Source of the DNA: Cryptosporangium arvum DSM 44712
GTDB lineage: Bacteria; Actinomycetota; Actinomycetes; Mycobacteriales; Cryptosporangiaceae
NCBI RefSeq assembly: GCF_000585375.1
Contig: NZ_KK073874.1
Coordinates: forward strand, 2,852,001 to 2,916,000
Length of the DNA stretch: 64,000 nucleotides
Reading direction: 5' to 3'
How positions within the stretch are numbered: position 1 is the stretch's first letter; the number at the start of each line of letters is the position of its first letter. The translations under genes were made by a program, and so were the position numbers. Positions 24,485 through 32,520 of this stretch are shown here, piece by piece. The notes under the pieces were generated by a model, which saw only the letters and a program-made list of their open reading frames with translations, was not told the origin of the DNA and did not search any database.

Positions 24485-25717
24485 GTGAACCAAGTCAGTT
24501 TAGTTGTCGTCGGTGCGGGTCTCCGTGGGCAGGGCTACGCCAGACGCGCGGTGAGCAGCGGCGGCGCGCGGATCGTCGCGGTCGCGGAGCCGGACCCGGG
24601 TCGCCGGGAGCGGTTCGCGGCCGAGTTCGGGGTGGCGCAGGTCTTCGAGGACTGGACCGGGCTGGCCGCCGCCGGCCGCATCGCCGACGGCGCGATCATC
24701 GCCACCCCCGACCAGCAGCACACCGGGCCGGCGATCGCGCTGGCCGACCTCGGCTACCACCTGCTCGCCGAGAAACCGATGGCCCCCACCGAGGACGAGG
24801 CCGAGCGCATCGTCGACGCGGTCGAACGCAACAAGGTGATCTTCGCGCTCTGCCACGTGCTGCGCTACACGGCCTACACACGCGGGCTGATGGACGTCGT
24901 CGGCTCCGGGCGGATCGGCGAGATCATGAGCATCGAGCACCTCGAGCCGGTCGGGTGGTGGCACCAGGCGCACTCGTTCGTCCGCGGCGAGTGGAGCAAC
25001 AGCCGCACGTCGACGCCGATGCTGCTGGCCAAGGCGTGCCACGACCTGGACTGGATGTTGTACGTGGTCGGCCGGCCGGTGGAGCGGGTGAGCTCGTTCG
25101 GCCGCCTGTCGCACTTCCGCCCCTCGGCGCGGCCGGAGGGGGCCGCGGCCCGGTGCCTGGACTGCCCGATCGAGCCGACCTGCCCGTACTCGGCCAAGCG
25201 GCTGTACTTCGACTGCCTCGGTGACCCGGACAAGGAGTTCTGGCCGCTCTCGGCGGTGACCTCCGACCACACGGTCGACGGGGTCACGCGTGCGCTGCGC
25301 GAAGGGCCGTACGGGCGGTGCGTCTACGACAGCGACAACGACGTCGTCGACCACCAGGTCGTCTCGCTGGAGTTCGAGGGCGGTGCGACCGGGTCGTTCA
25401 CGATGACCGCGTTCTCGCCGTTCGAGCTGCGCAAGACCCGGCTGTTCGGGACGCACGGGTACGTCGAAGGGGACGGCGTGCGGTTGCGGGTGGTGGACTT
25501 CCGGGACGGCTCGGAGACGGTGGTGGAGACCGGCGGCTCGTCGGTGGACGCCGACCACACCGACGGCGACCACGCGCTCGTCGACACGTTCGTCGAGGCG
25601 GTCGCGACCGGTGACCCCACGTTGCTCAACTCCGACGCGACGACCAGCCTGGCCGGGCACCGGGTGGTGTGGGCGGCCGAACGCGCCCGCGCCGCGGGCA
25701 CGGTCGTCACGCTGTAG
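24485..25717 (+). CDS. Gfo/Idh/MocA-family oxidoreductase
   Basis: The 410-residue NAD(P)-dependent sugar dehydrogenase-like protein starts at GTG. The Rossmann motif VVVGAGLRGQGYARRA opens the chain. The catalytic EKPMAPT loop (Lys) and HDLDW follow, matching the E-K-P and H-D-x-x-D features. A Cys cluster (CLDCPIEPTCPYS) occurs in a subgroup of this family. It probably oxidizes the imported sugar or inositol-like compound. It is coupled to the downstream kinase by a 1-bp overlap. Confidence 0.9.
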   Translation: MNQVSLVVVGAGLRGQGYARRAVSSGGARIVAVAEPDPGRRERFAAEFGVAQVFEDWTGLAAAGRIADGAIIATPDQQHTGPAIALADLGYHLLAEKPMAPTEDEAERIVDAVERNKVIFALCHVLRYTAYTRGLMDVVGSGRIGEIMSIEHLEPVGWWHQAHSFVRGEWSNSRTSTPMLLAKACHDLDWMLYVVGRPVERVSSFGRLSHFRPSARPEGAAARCLDCPIEPTCPYSAKRLYFDCLGDPDKEFWPLSAVTSDHTVDGVTRALREGPYGRCVYDSDNDVVDHQVVSLEFEGGATGSFTMTAFSPFELRKTRLFGTHGYVEGDGVRLRVVDFRDGSETVVETGGSSVDADHTDGDHALVDTFVEAVATGDPTLLNSDATTSLAGHRVVWAAERARAAGTVVTL

Positions 25718-26739
25718 TGGAGACCGTCCTCGCCGTCGACCTGGGCGGCACCACCCTCAAATGCGCGGTGTTCGACGCCACCGGCGCCCCGCTCTGGGCC
25801 GCGCGCCATCCGACCGGGCGGGAGCGGGGCGCCGACGCCGTCGTCTCGACCGTGCTCGAGGTGCTGACCTCGATGCGCGAGCGGGCGGTGGCCTCCGGCT
25901 GGCCCCCGCGGGCAATCGGGCTGGCGGTGCCGGGTCTGGTGGACGCGGCGGCCGGGGTGGCCGTGTGGTCGGTGAACGTCGGCTGGCGGGACGTACCGCT
26001 GCGCGACCTCGTCGAGGCGCGGGTGGGGCTGCCGACCGTGCTGTCGAACGACGTCCGCGCGGGTGGTCTGGCCGAGGCCGCGGCGAGTGGGAGCGACGAC
26101 GTGCTGTTCGTCCCGATCGGCACGGGGATCGCGTCGGCGCACGTGGTCGCGGGTGCGGTGGTGACCGGGGCCAGCGGGGCCGCGGGGGAGCTCGGGCACG
26201 TCGTCGTGCGGCCGGGGGGCCGGAAATGCGGCTGCGGGCGCCGCGGGTGCCTGGAGGCCGAGGCCAGCGCCTCGGCGATCGAGGCCCGGTACCGGGAGGC
26301 CGGCGACTCCGTTCAGTCCGGGGGCTCCGTTCAGTCCGGGGGCTCCGTTCAGTCCGGGGACTCCGTTCAGTCCGGGGGCTCCGTTCCGGCCGCGATCTCC
26401 GCGGCGGGTGCGAGCGCGGCTGAGGTGGCGCGGCTCGCGGCGGCGGGCGACCCGGTGGCGGCCGGGGTGTGGGGAGAGGCCGTCGAGGCGCTCGCGGACG
26501 GGTTGGTGAGCGCGGCGGCGCTGTTGGATCCCCGGGTGATCGTGGTGGGCGGCGGGCTCGCGCGGGCCGGCGAGACGCTCTTCGGGCCGCTGCGTGCGGC
26601 GGTCTCGGCTCGCGGCTCGTTCCTCCCGGCCCCGGAGATCGTGCCGGCCACCCTCGGGGACGAGGCCGGGTGCCACGGGGCCGCTCTGCTGGCCCGCCCG
26701 CTGCTCGCCGGCGTCTCGGGGCTACCCGCGCCGTCGTAG
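25717..26739 (+). CDS. ROK-family sugar kinase with in-frame minisatellite
   Basis: The 340-residue protein has phosphate motif AVDLGGTTLKCAVFD, the catalytic region SNDVRAGGLAE and the ROK signature GASGAAGELGHVVVRPGG. The zinc site is intact (H in GELGHV, then KCGCGRRGCLEA). It likely phosphorylates the imported sugar at C6. Between about residues 198 and 221 a low-complexity insert of four SVQSGG-type units (18-bp DNA repeats) lengthens a surface loop. GTG 25717 overlaps the previous TAG. Confidence 0.9.
   Translation: METVLAVDLGGTTLKCAVFDATGAPLWAARHPTGRERGADAVVSTVLEVLTSMRERAVASGWPPRAIGLAVPGLVDAAAGVAVWSVNVGWRDVPLRDLVEARVGLPTVLSNDVRAGGLAEAAASGSDDVLFVPIGTGIASAHVVAGAVVTGASGAAGELGHVVVRPGGRKCGCGRRGCLEAEASASAIEARYREAGDSVQSGGSVQSGGSVQSGDSVQSGGSVPAAISAAGASAAEVARLAAAGDPVAAGVWGEAVEALADGLVSAAALLDPRVIVVGGGLARAGETLFGPLRAAVSARGSFLPAPEIVPATLGDEAGCHGAALLARPLLAGVSGLPAPS
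26307..26378 (+). repeat. 18-bp in-frame tandem repeat, four copies
   Basis: The units start at 26307, 26325, 26343 and 26361 (CTCCGTTCAGTCCGGGGG); the third differs by one base. They encode repeated SVQSGG/D in the ROK kinase. Near-identity implies recent expansion and possible copy-number variation. Confidence 0.95.
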
Positions 26740-26811
26740 ACCTGGAAACCCGTCGTAGGCGCGGAACCGGTCGTCGACCCGGAAAGCCGGCATAGGCCGG
26801 AAAGCCGGGGC

Positions 26812-27588
26812 CTACTCGGCGGGGAGGCCGCCGGGCCAGCCCAGCGCGCGGGAGATGCGGTCGGCCGTCTGGACCACGTGCGGAACGTAGGTGCGCCGCG
26901 CCTCCGCGGTCAGGCGGTTGATCGGGCCGCACACCGAGATCGACCCGATCACCTGCCCGTCCAGATCGAAGACCGGAGCCGCCACCGACCCGGCGCCGGG
27001 CTGCCGCTCGCCGCCCGACTCGGCGACCCCGTTCTTGCGTGTCTCGGTGAGCAGCGTCCGCAGCTGCTCGGGGTCGACCTGCGTCGCCGACGTGAGCGTG
27101 CGCAGCTCCCCGTGGAGCACGTCCTCCCGCTCCCCGGCCGGGAAGAACGCGAGGATCGCCCGCCCCGATCCACCCGCGTGCAGCGGGAACCGGCGCCCGA
27201 GCTCCACCGTCATGTTGATCTCGTGGGTGCTCACGACCTGGTCGAGGTACACCCTCCCGCCGGGTACCCGCGCGGACAGCGTCGTGGTCTCGCCGGTCGT
27301 GACCTGGAGTTCGCGCAGCAACGGCAGGGACACCCGGCGCAGCTTCGAGTCACGCAGCGCCCGCGCGCCGATCGCCGCGGCCGCGGGCCCCAGTGAGTAG
27401 GTCCGCGACGTCGAGTCGAGCGTGAGCAGGCCACGGTCGACGAGCGAGCGCATGATCCGGTGCACGACGGCCTTGCTCAGGTCCAGCTCGCGCGCCATCG
27501 CCGAGACGCCCCACGACTGCGGCCCGTCGACGAAGCGGAGCAGGACGTCGGCGACCCGACCGGCGCCCTCCGTGCCGTCGCTGACCAT
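26812..27588 (-). CDS. IclR-family regulator of the LIV-type operon
   Basis: The 258-residue protein has an N-terminal winged helix (VADVLLRFVDGPQSWGVSAMARELDLSKAVVHRIMRSLVDRGLL). The IclR effector domain carries FPLHAGGSGRAILAF and GSISVCGPINRL. ATG 27588 follows GGAGGGAG. It is divergent from the nine-gene operon starting at 27807. Two 17-bp palindromes in the intergenic region are its likely binding sites. Confidence 0.9.
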   Translation of the reverse strand: MVSDGTEGAGRVADVLLRFVDGPQSWGVSAMARELDLSKAVVHRIMRSLVDRGLLTLDSTSRTYSLGPAAAAIGARALRDSKLRRVSLPLLRELQVTTGETTTLSARVPGGRVYLDQVVSTHEINMTVELGRRFPLHAGGSGRAILAFFPAGEREDVLHGELRTLTSATQVDPEQLRTLLTETRKNGVAESGGERQPGAGSVAAPVFDLDGQVIGSISVCGPINRLTAEARRTYVPHVVQTADRISRALGWPGGLPAE

Positions 27589-27638
27589 ACGGCTCCCTCC
27601 TGTCGAAACCGGCCCGTAGACCGTACCGTCTTCGCATC

Positions 27639-27655
27639 GTTCCTCTAGCAGGAAC
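27639..27655. promoter_or_regulatory. IclR operator 1
   Basis: GTTCCTCTAGCAGGAAC has 6-bp inverted arms and a 5-bp spacer, 51 bp upstream of the IclR start. It shares GTTCC, TAGC and GGAAC at the same positions with operator 2. Confidence 0.7.
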
Positions 27656-27761
27656 AGTAGGGCACGAGTCGTCAACGCGGTGTAAATGCTGCGTCTCGGA
27701 GGGACAGAACACTTGACGGCTCCACCGGAGGGTGGAACGGTCTGCGTTAACCAAAGCAGCT

Positions 27762-27778
27762 GTTCCGATTAGCGGAAC
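27762..27778. promoter_or_regulatory. IclR operator 2
   Basis: GTTCCGATTAGCGGAAC has 6-bp inverted arms and a 5-bp spacer, 28 bp before the binding-protein ATG. A weak -35 (TTGACG, 27713-27718) lies upstream, so binding here would block transcription of the operon. Confidence 0.7.
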
Positions 27779-27806
27779 GCAGCCCTGCACCTTTCGAGGG
27801 AGCGAC

Positions 27807-29039
27807 ATGGGTAGGCGGACTCTTCCGTTACTGGCGCTGGTGTGTTCCGTCTCGCTCGCTCTGGCCGGGTGTGGTGGCGGGTCGACCGGAACCGGCGACT
27901 CCGGCGGCACGATCAAGATCGGCACCCTCCACCCGCTCACCGGCCCGTTCGCGGGCGACGGCCAGCAGATGGAGAACGGCGTCAAGCTGGCGATCGAGGA
28001 CATCAACAAGGCCGGCGGGATCAAGGCGCTCGACGGACGCAAGCTCGAGCTGGCCGGCGGTGACACGCAGGGCAAGCCCGACGTCGGGCAGAGCGAGGCC
28101 CAGCGCCTGGTCACCGAGGGCGTCACCGCGCTGGTGGGCACCTACCAGAGCGCGGTGAGCGCGAATGTCGCCCCGCTCGCCGAGCGGAACAAGGTGCCGT
28201 TCGTCATCGACATCTCCGGCGACGACGGGATCCTCTCGCACGGCTACGAGTACGCGTTCCGGATGCAGCCGCGCAACAGCGTCTTCGGTACCGCCGGGGC
28301 GAAGTACCTGCAGGAGATCTCGAAGGCGGCCGGCAAGCCGCTCACCAAGGTCGCCTACCTGCACGAGAGCACCGCGTTCGGCACCGGCGTCTTCAAGGCG
28401 TTCAAGGCCGAGGCCGAGAAGGCCGGCATCACCGTCGACCCGGAGATCAGCTACGACGCGGCCAGCGTCTCCGACCTGACGACGCAGATCACGCAGGTCA
28501 AGGCGTCGGGCGCCCAGGCGCTCGTGGTCACCGGCTACTACAAGGACGGGGTGCTCGCGGCGAAGGCGGTGTCGACCGTCAAGCCGACGCTCGACGCGGT
28601 GTACGGCATCGCGAACGGCGCCTTCGACCAGCCGCAGTTCCCGACCGACGCCGGTGCGGCCTCGGCCGGCTACTTCGACGTCAACTACCACCTCAACGAC
28701 AAGAGCCCCGAGGCGACGAAGTTCGCCCAGGCCTACCAGGCGAAGTACGGGCAGCCGCCGCGCACGGGCGCCGCGCTGGCCTACGACTCGGTGCGGGTGA
28801 TCGCCGCGGCGCTGGAGCGCTCGAAGTCGGTCGACGGGTCGAAGCTGCGGGACGCGATCACCGACACCGACCTCACGCCGCTGACGCTCAACGACGGCCC
28901 GATCAAGTTCGACGACAAGGGTGAGAACTCGACCGCGCTGCCGGCGCTCACCCAGGTGGTCGAGGCCAAGCCGACCGTCGTCTACCCGGCGGAGTTCGCG
29001 ACCGCGAAGGTCACGTACCCGGCCGCCCCCGGCGCATGA
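27807..29039 (+). CDS. LIV-type ABC transporter substrate-binding lipoprotein
   Basis: The 410-residue peripla_BP_6 (LivK-like) protein has lipobox LALAGCGG and opens KIGTLHPLTGPFAGDGQQMENGVKLAIEDINKAGGI, the family signature. Members bind branched-chain amino acids, amides, urea or aromatic and dicarboxylic acids. The downstream enzymes suggest an organic acid. ATG 27807 follows GAGGGAGCGAC. Confidence 0.94.
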   Translation: MGRRTLPLLALVCSVSLALAGCGGGSTGTGDSGGTIKIGTLHPLTGPFAGDGQQMENGVKLAIEDINKAGGIKALDGRKLELAGGDTQGKPDVGQSEAQRLVTEGVTALVGTYQSAVSANVAPLAERNKVPFVIDISGDDGILSHGYEYAFRMQPRNSVFGTAGAKYLQEISKAAGKPLTKVAYLHESTAFGTGVFKAFKAEAEKAGITVDPEISYDAASVSDLTTQITQVKASGAQALVVTGYYKDGVLAAKAVSTVKPTLDAVYGIANGAFDQPQFPTDAGAASAGYFDVNYHLNDKSPEATKFAQAYQAKYGQPPRTGAALAYDSVRVIAAALERSKSVDGSKLRDAITDTDLTPLTLNDGPIKFDDKGENSTALPALTQVVEAKPTVVYPAEFATAKVTYPAAPGA

Positions 29040-30010
29040 GTACGGCCGAAGCCCTCACCGCGCGGTGGCGGTCGGTTCCGGCCGCCCCTGCGGTCGCGGT
29101 CGGGCTGGTGTTCGTGTTGATCGCGGCCGCGCTGCTCAAGTCCGGCAGCGGCACGATCACCGGGCAGGCCGTGCTCACCGGGCTGGTCAACGGCGGGGTG
29201 TACAGCCTGCTCGCGATGGGGCTGACGCTGATCTTCGGCGTCCTCGACATCGTCAACTTCGCGCACGGCGCGTTCCTCGCGGTCGCGCTGTTCACCACGT
29301 ACCAGTTCGTGGCGACCACCGGAGCCAACCCGTACGTCGCGCTGCCGATCGCGATCGCGGCGCTGTTCGCGCTCGGCGCGCTGGCGCAGTGGGCGCTGCT
29401 CAACCACACGATGGGCCGGCCACTGGAGAGTCAGCTCCTGCTGACGCTCGGCCTGTCGCTGCTGGTGTCGAACCTGCTGCTGCTGGCGTTCGGCGGTGAT
29501 CCGCTGTCGGTCGCGGTGGCCGGCGACCACGGCATCAACGTGCTCGGGGCAGTGGCGAACCAGACGCGCCTGGTCGCGTTCGGCGGCGCCCTGGTGCTGG
29601 CGGCCGGTCTCTACCTGCTGCTCGGACGCACCCGCCTGGGCCGCGCGATCCGGGCCGTTGCGGCCAGTCGGCAGGGCGCCGGGCTGGTCGGCATCGACGT
29701 ACGGAAGATCTACGTGCTGACGTTCGGCCTCGGCACCGCGTGCGCCGGCGCGGCGGGCATGCTGATCGCGCCGTTCACCACGATCACCCCCACCGCCGGC
29801 GACCAGTTCAACATCCTCGCGTTCGTGGTCGTCGTGATGGGCGGCCTCGGCAACGTCGCGGGCGCGCTGATCAGCGGCATCATCGTGGGCCTGGTCGAGC
29901 AGCTGGGCGGCGTCCTGCTCACCGGGCAGAGCCCGCTGTTCGGCGTATTCCTGGTGTTCATCCTGATCCTGGTGGCCCGGCCGCAGGGCCTGTTCGGGGC
30001 ACGACAATGA
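29036..30010 (+). CDS. LIV-type ABC permease, LivH-like
   Basis: The 324-residue branched-chain-type permease has about eight hydrophobic segments. It contains GGVYSLLAMGLTLIFGVLDIVNFAHG near the N-terminus and VVVMGGLGNVAGALISG near the end. It overlaps the binding-protein gene by ATGA and the LivM gene by ATGA. Confidence 0.93.
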   Translation: MSTAEALTARWRSVPAAPAVAVGLVFVLIAAALLKSGSGTITGQAVLTGLVNGGVYSLLAMGLTLIFGVLDIVNFAHGAFLAVALFTTYQFVATTGANPYVALPIAIAALFALGALAQWALLNHTMGRPLESQLLLTLGLSLLVSNLLLLAFGGDPLSVAVAGDHGINVLGAVANQTRLVAFGGALVLAAGLYLLLGRTRLGRAIRAVAASRQGAGLVGIDVRKIYVLTFGLGTACAGAAGMLIAPFTTITPTAGDQFNILAFVVVVMGGLGNVAGALISGIIVGLVEQLGGVLLTGQSPLFGVFLVFILILVARPQGLFGARQ

Positions 30011-31074
30011 CATTTCAGACGGTGACGGCTCCCGACGCGGGGGAGCACGAGGGCACGGTCCGCCGTCGCCCGAGCCGGGCGAGGGGCACGCTCGGGGTGC
30101 TCGCGGTGGTCACCGTCGTCGCCGCCACGATGCCGTTCGTGCTGCCGGAGTCGCAGCAGGCGGTCGCGATCCGCGTGCTGATCTTCGCGTTGATGGCCAC
30201 CGGCTGGAACCTGATGAGCGGGTACGGCGGCATGTTCAGCTTCGGCAACGCGGCCTACTTCGGCGTCGGTGCCTACGCCGACGTGGTGCTGCTCGTCGGG
30301 TTCGACGTGTCGCCGTGGATCGCGATGCTGGCCGGCGCCGCCCTGGCCGCCGCCCTGGCCGTGGGTACGGGCTACGTCGCGTTCCGGTACAAGGTGCGCG
30401 GCGCGTACTTCGCGTTGGCGACCTTCGCGATCGCGGAGATGCTCCGCCTGCTGGCCACCGACACCACCTGGGTGAACGGCACGATCGGCTACCACGTGCC
30501 GCTCCTCCAGGAGGAGTCCTGGTGGAAGTTCCAGTTCGAGGCCAACGCGCCGGAGTACTTCTGGATCGGCCTGGCTCTCGTCGTCGTCGCCTTCCTGGCC
30601 GTGTTCTTCTACCTGCGGTCGAAGGCCGGTCGCTACGCGGTGGCGATCCGCGACGACGAGGACGCGGCCGCCGCGCTCGGCATCCCGGTGATGCGCTACA
30701 AGCTCACGACGATGGCGCTGGCCGCGGCGATCACCGCGGTGGCCGGGGCCTTCTACGCGCAGTACTACATGTTCGTGGACCCCGACATCGTGCTCGGGCA
30801 GGCGCAGTCGATCCAGGCGATCGTGCCCGCCGTGGTCGGTGGCGTCGGGACGCTCTGGGGTCCGGTCATCGGCGCCGTCATCGTCGGCCCGTTGTCCACG
30901 GTGACGGCCACGCTGCTGCGGGAGCCCCCCGAGGCGCTGTCGTTCCTGGCCGGCCGGGGCGGGCTGGACGTCGTCCTGTACGCCGTGCTGGTGATCGTGA
31001 TCGTGCTGGCGCTCCCGAAGGGCCTGTACGGAACGATCCGCCAGCTCGTGATCGATCGGTGGCGGTCGCGGTGA
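30007..31074 (+). CDS. LIV-type ABC permease, LivM-like
   Basis: The 355-residue permease has GWNLMSGYGGMFSFGNAAYFGVGAYA, VAIRDDEDAAAALGIPVMRYKL and PAVVGGVGTLWGPVIGA, all typical of LivM. A hydrophilic N-terminus of about 30 residues precedes the membrane part. It is in the same operon as the other LIV genes. Confidence 0.93.
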   Translation: MTFQTVTAPDAGEHEGTVRRRPSRARGTLGVLAVVTVVAATMPFVLPESQQAVAIRVLIFALMATGWNLMSGYGGMFSFGNAAYFGVGAYADVVLLVGFDVSPWIAMLAGAALAAALAVGTGYVAFRYKVRGAYFALATFAIAEMLRLLATDTTWVNGTIGYHVPLLQEESWWKFQFEANAPEYFWIGLALVVVAFLAVFFYLRSKAGRYAVAIRDDEDAAAALGIPVMRYKLTTMALAAAITAVAGAFYAQYYMFVDPDIVLGQAQSIQAIVPAVVGGVGTLWGPVIGAVIVGPLSTVTATLLREPPEALSFLAGRGGLDVVLYAVLVIVIVLALPKGLYGTIRQLVIDRWRSR

Positions 31075-31817
31075 GCTCTGTGCTGACGGTGAAGGGCCTG
31101 AGCAAGTCCTTCCGCGGGATCGCCGCGCTCAGTGACGTCGACATCGACGTGACGGAGGGGACCGTGCTGGGCATCATCGGTCCCAACGGCGCGGGGAAGA
31201 CGACGTTCTTCAACGTCGTGGCCGGGGCGTTCAAGCCCGACACGGGAAGCGTGACCCTCGACGGGAAGGACATCACCGGGTTCCCGGCGCACAAGGTGGC
31301 GCGGGCCGGGATGACCAGGACGTTCCAGCTGATGCGCCCGTTCGCGACGCTGAGCGTGCTGGAGAACGTGGCGATCGCGGCCTCGGTGGGCGGAGGATCG
31401 CAGCGGGCGGCGCGCAGACGGGCCGAGGAGGTCGTCGCGTCGGTCGGGATGGACGAGTGGGCCGACACGGTCGCCGGCACCCTGCACACGGCCGCGCTCA
31501 AGCGGCTCGAGCTGGCGCGGGCGATCGCGACCAGGCCGCGGGTGCTGCTGCTCGACGAGGTGCTGGCCGGGTTGGTGCCGACCGAGCGGCAGCCGGTGCT
31601 CGACCTGCTGGCGAGCCTGCGCGACGAGCAGGGGCTGAGCCTGGTGTTCGTCGAGCACATCATGGCGGCGGTGATGCGGCTGTCCGACTCGGTCGTGGTG
31701 TTCGACCGCGGCCGGGTGATCGCCCGCGGAGCGCCGGCCGAGGTCGTCGACGACCCCGCGGTGGTCGAGGCGTACCTGGGTACGGCCCCGTCGACGGGGG
31801 AGACGACCGATGAGTGA
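31071..31817 (+). CDS. LIV-type ABC ATPase, LivG-like, with divergent signature motif
   Basis: The 248-residue ATPase has Walker A GPNGAGKTT and Walker B VLLLDEVLAGL. The usual LSGGQ signature is replaced by LHTAALKRLELARAIA, a variant known in part of the LivG family. GTG 31071 overlaps the LivM stop; GTG 31059 is an alternative. It works with the LivF-like ATPase that overlaps its end by 8 bp. Confidence 0.92.
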   Translation: MSSVLTVKGLSKSFRGIAALSDVDIDVTEGTVLGIIGPNGAGKTTFFNVVAGAFKPDTGSVTLDGKDITGFPAHKVARAGMTRTFQLMRPFATLSVLENVAIAASVGGGSQRAARRRAEEVVASVGMDEWADTVAGTLHTAALKRLELARAIATRPRVLLLDEVLAGLVPTERQPVLDLLASLRDEQGLSLVFVEHIMAAVMRLSDSVVVFDRGRVIARGAPAEVVDDPAVVEAYLGTAPSTGETTDE

Positions 31818-32520
31818 CCAGGGACTGCGGATCGAGGAGGTCTCGGCCGGGTACTCCGGGCTGCAGATCCTGCACGGGATCTCGCTGCACGTCGACGCGG
31901 GCGAGCTGGTGTCGATCGTCGGCGCCAACGGCGCCGGGAAGTCGACCACGCTGCGGCTGATCAGCGGACTGCTCCGCGCGTCCGCGGGCACCGTGACCTA
32001 CGCCGGGGAACGCATCGACGGGCGGCGCCCGCACGAGATCGTGCGCCGCGGGGTCGTGCAGGTCTCGGAGGGCCGGGACCTGTTCGGCCCGATGAGTGTG
32101 GACGAGAACCTGCGCCTCGGCGCCTGGACCGTCCGGTCCGGCGTGGACGAACTCCTGGACGAGGTCTACGCGCTGTTCCCCGCGCTCGCCGAGCGGCGCA
32201 GGCAGGCCGCGCAGACGATGAGCGGTGGCCAGCAGCAGATGCTGGCGATCGGGCGGGCGCTGATGAGTCGTCCGAAGCTGCTGATGCTCGACGAGCCCTC
32301 GACCGGGCTGTCGCCGAAGCTCACCTGGGAGGTGCTCGAGGCGGTGCGCTCGATCCGGGACCGCGGCGTGGCCGTCCTGCTCGTCGAGCAGAACGCCGCC
32401 CAGGCGCTCGGCATCTCCGACCGGGCGTACGTGCTGGAGAGCGGCACGATCGTGCTCGACGGCCCGGGATCCGCGCTGGCCGAGGACGCCCGGGTGCGGA
32501 AGGCTTACCTCGGCCTATGA
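31810..32520 (+). CDS. LIV-type ABC ATPase, LivF-like
   Basis: The 236-residue ATPase has GANGAGKST, a Q-loop in VQVSEGRDLFGPMSVDENLRLG, MSGGQQQMLAIGRALMSRP, LMLDEPSTGLSP and H-loop region VLLVEQNAAQAL. All features of LivF are intact. It overlaps the LivG-like gene by 8 bp and the MmgE/PrpD gene by 4 bp. Confidence 0.95.
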   Translation: MSDQGLRIEEVSAGYSGLQILHGISLHVDAGELVSIVGANGAGKSTTLRLISGLLRASAGTVTYAGERIDGRRPHEIVRRGVVQVSEGRDLFGPMSVDENLRLGAWTVRSGVDELLDEVYALFPALAERRRQAAQTMSGGQQQMLAIGRALMSRPKLLMLDEPSTGLSPKLTWEVLEAVRSIRDRGVAVLLVEQNAAQALGISDRAYVLESGTIVLDGPGSALAEDARVRKAYLGL

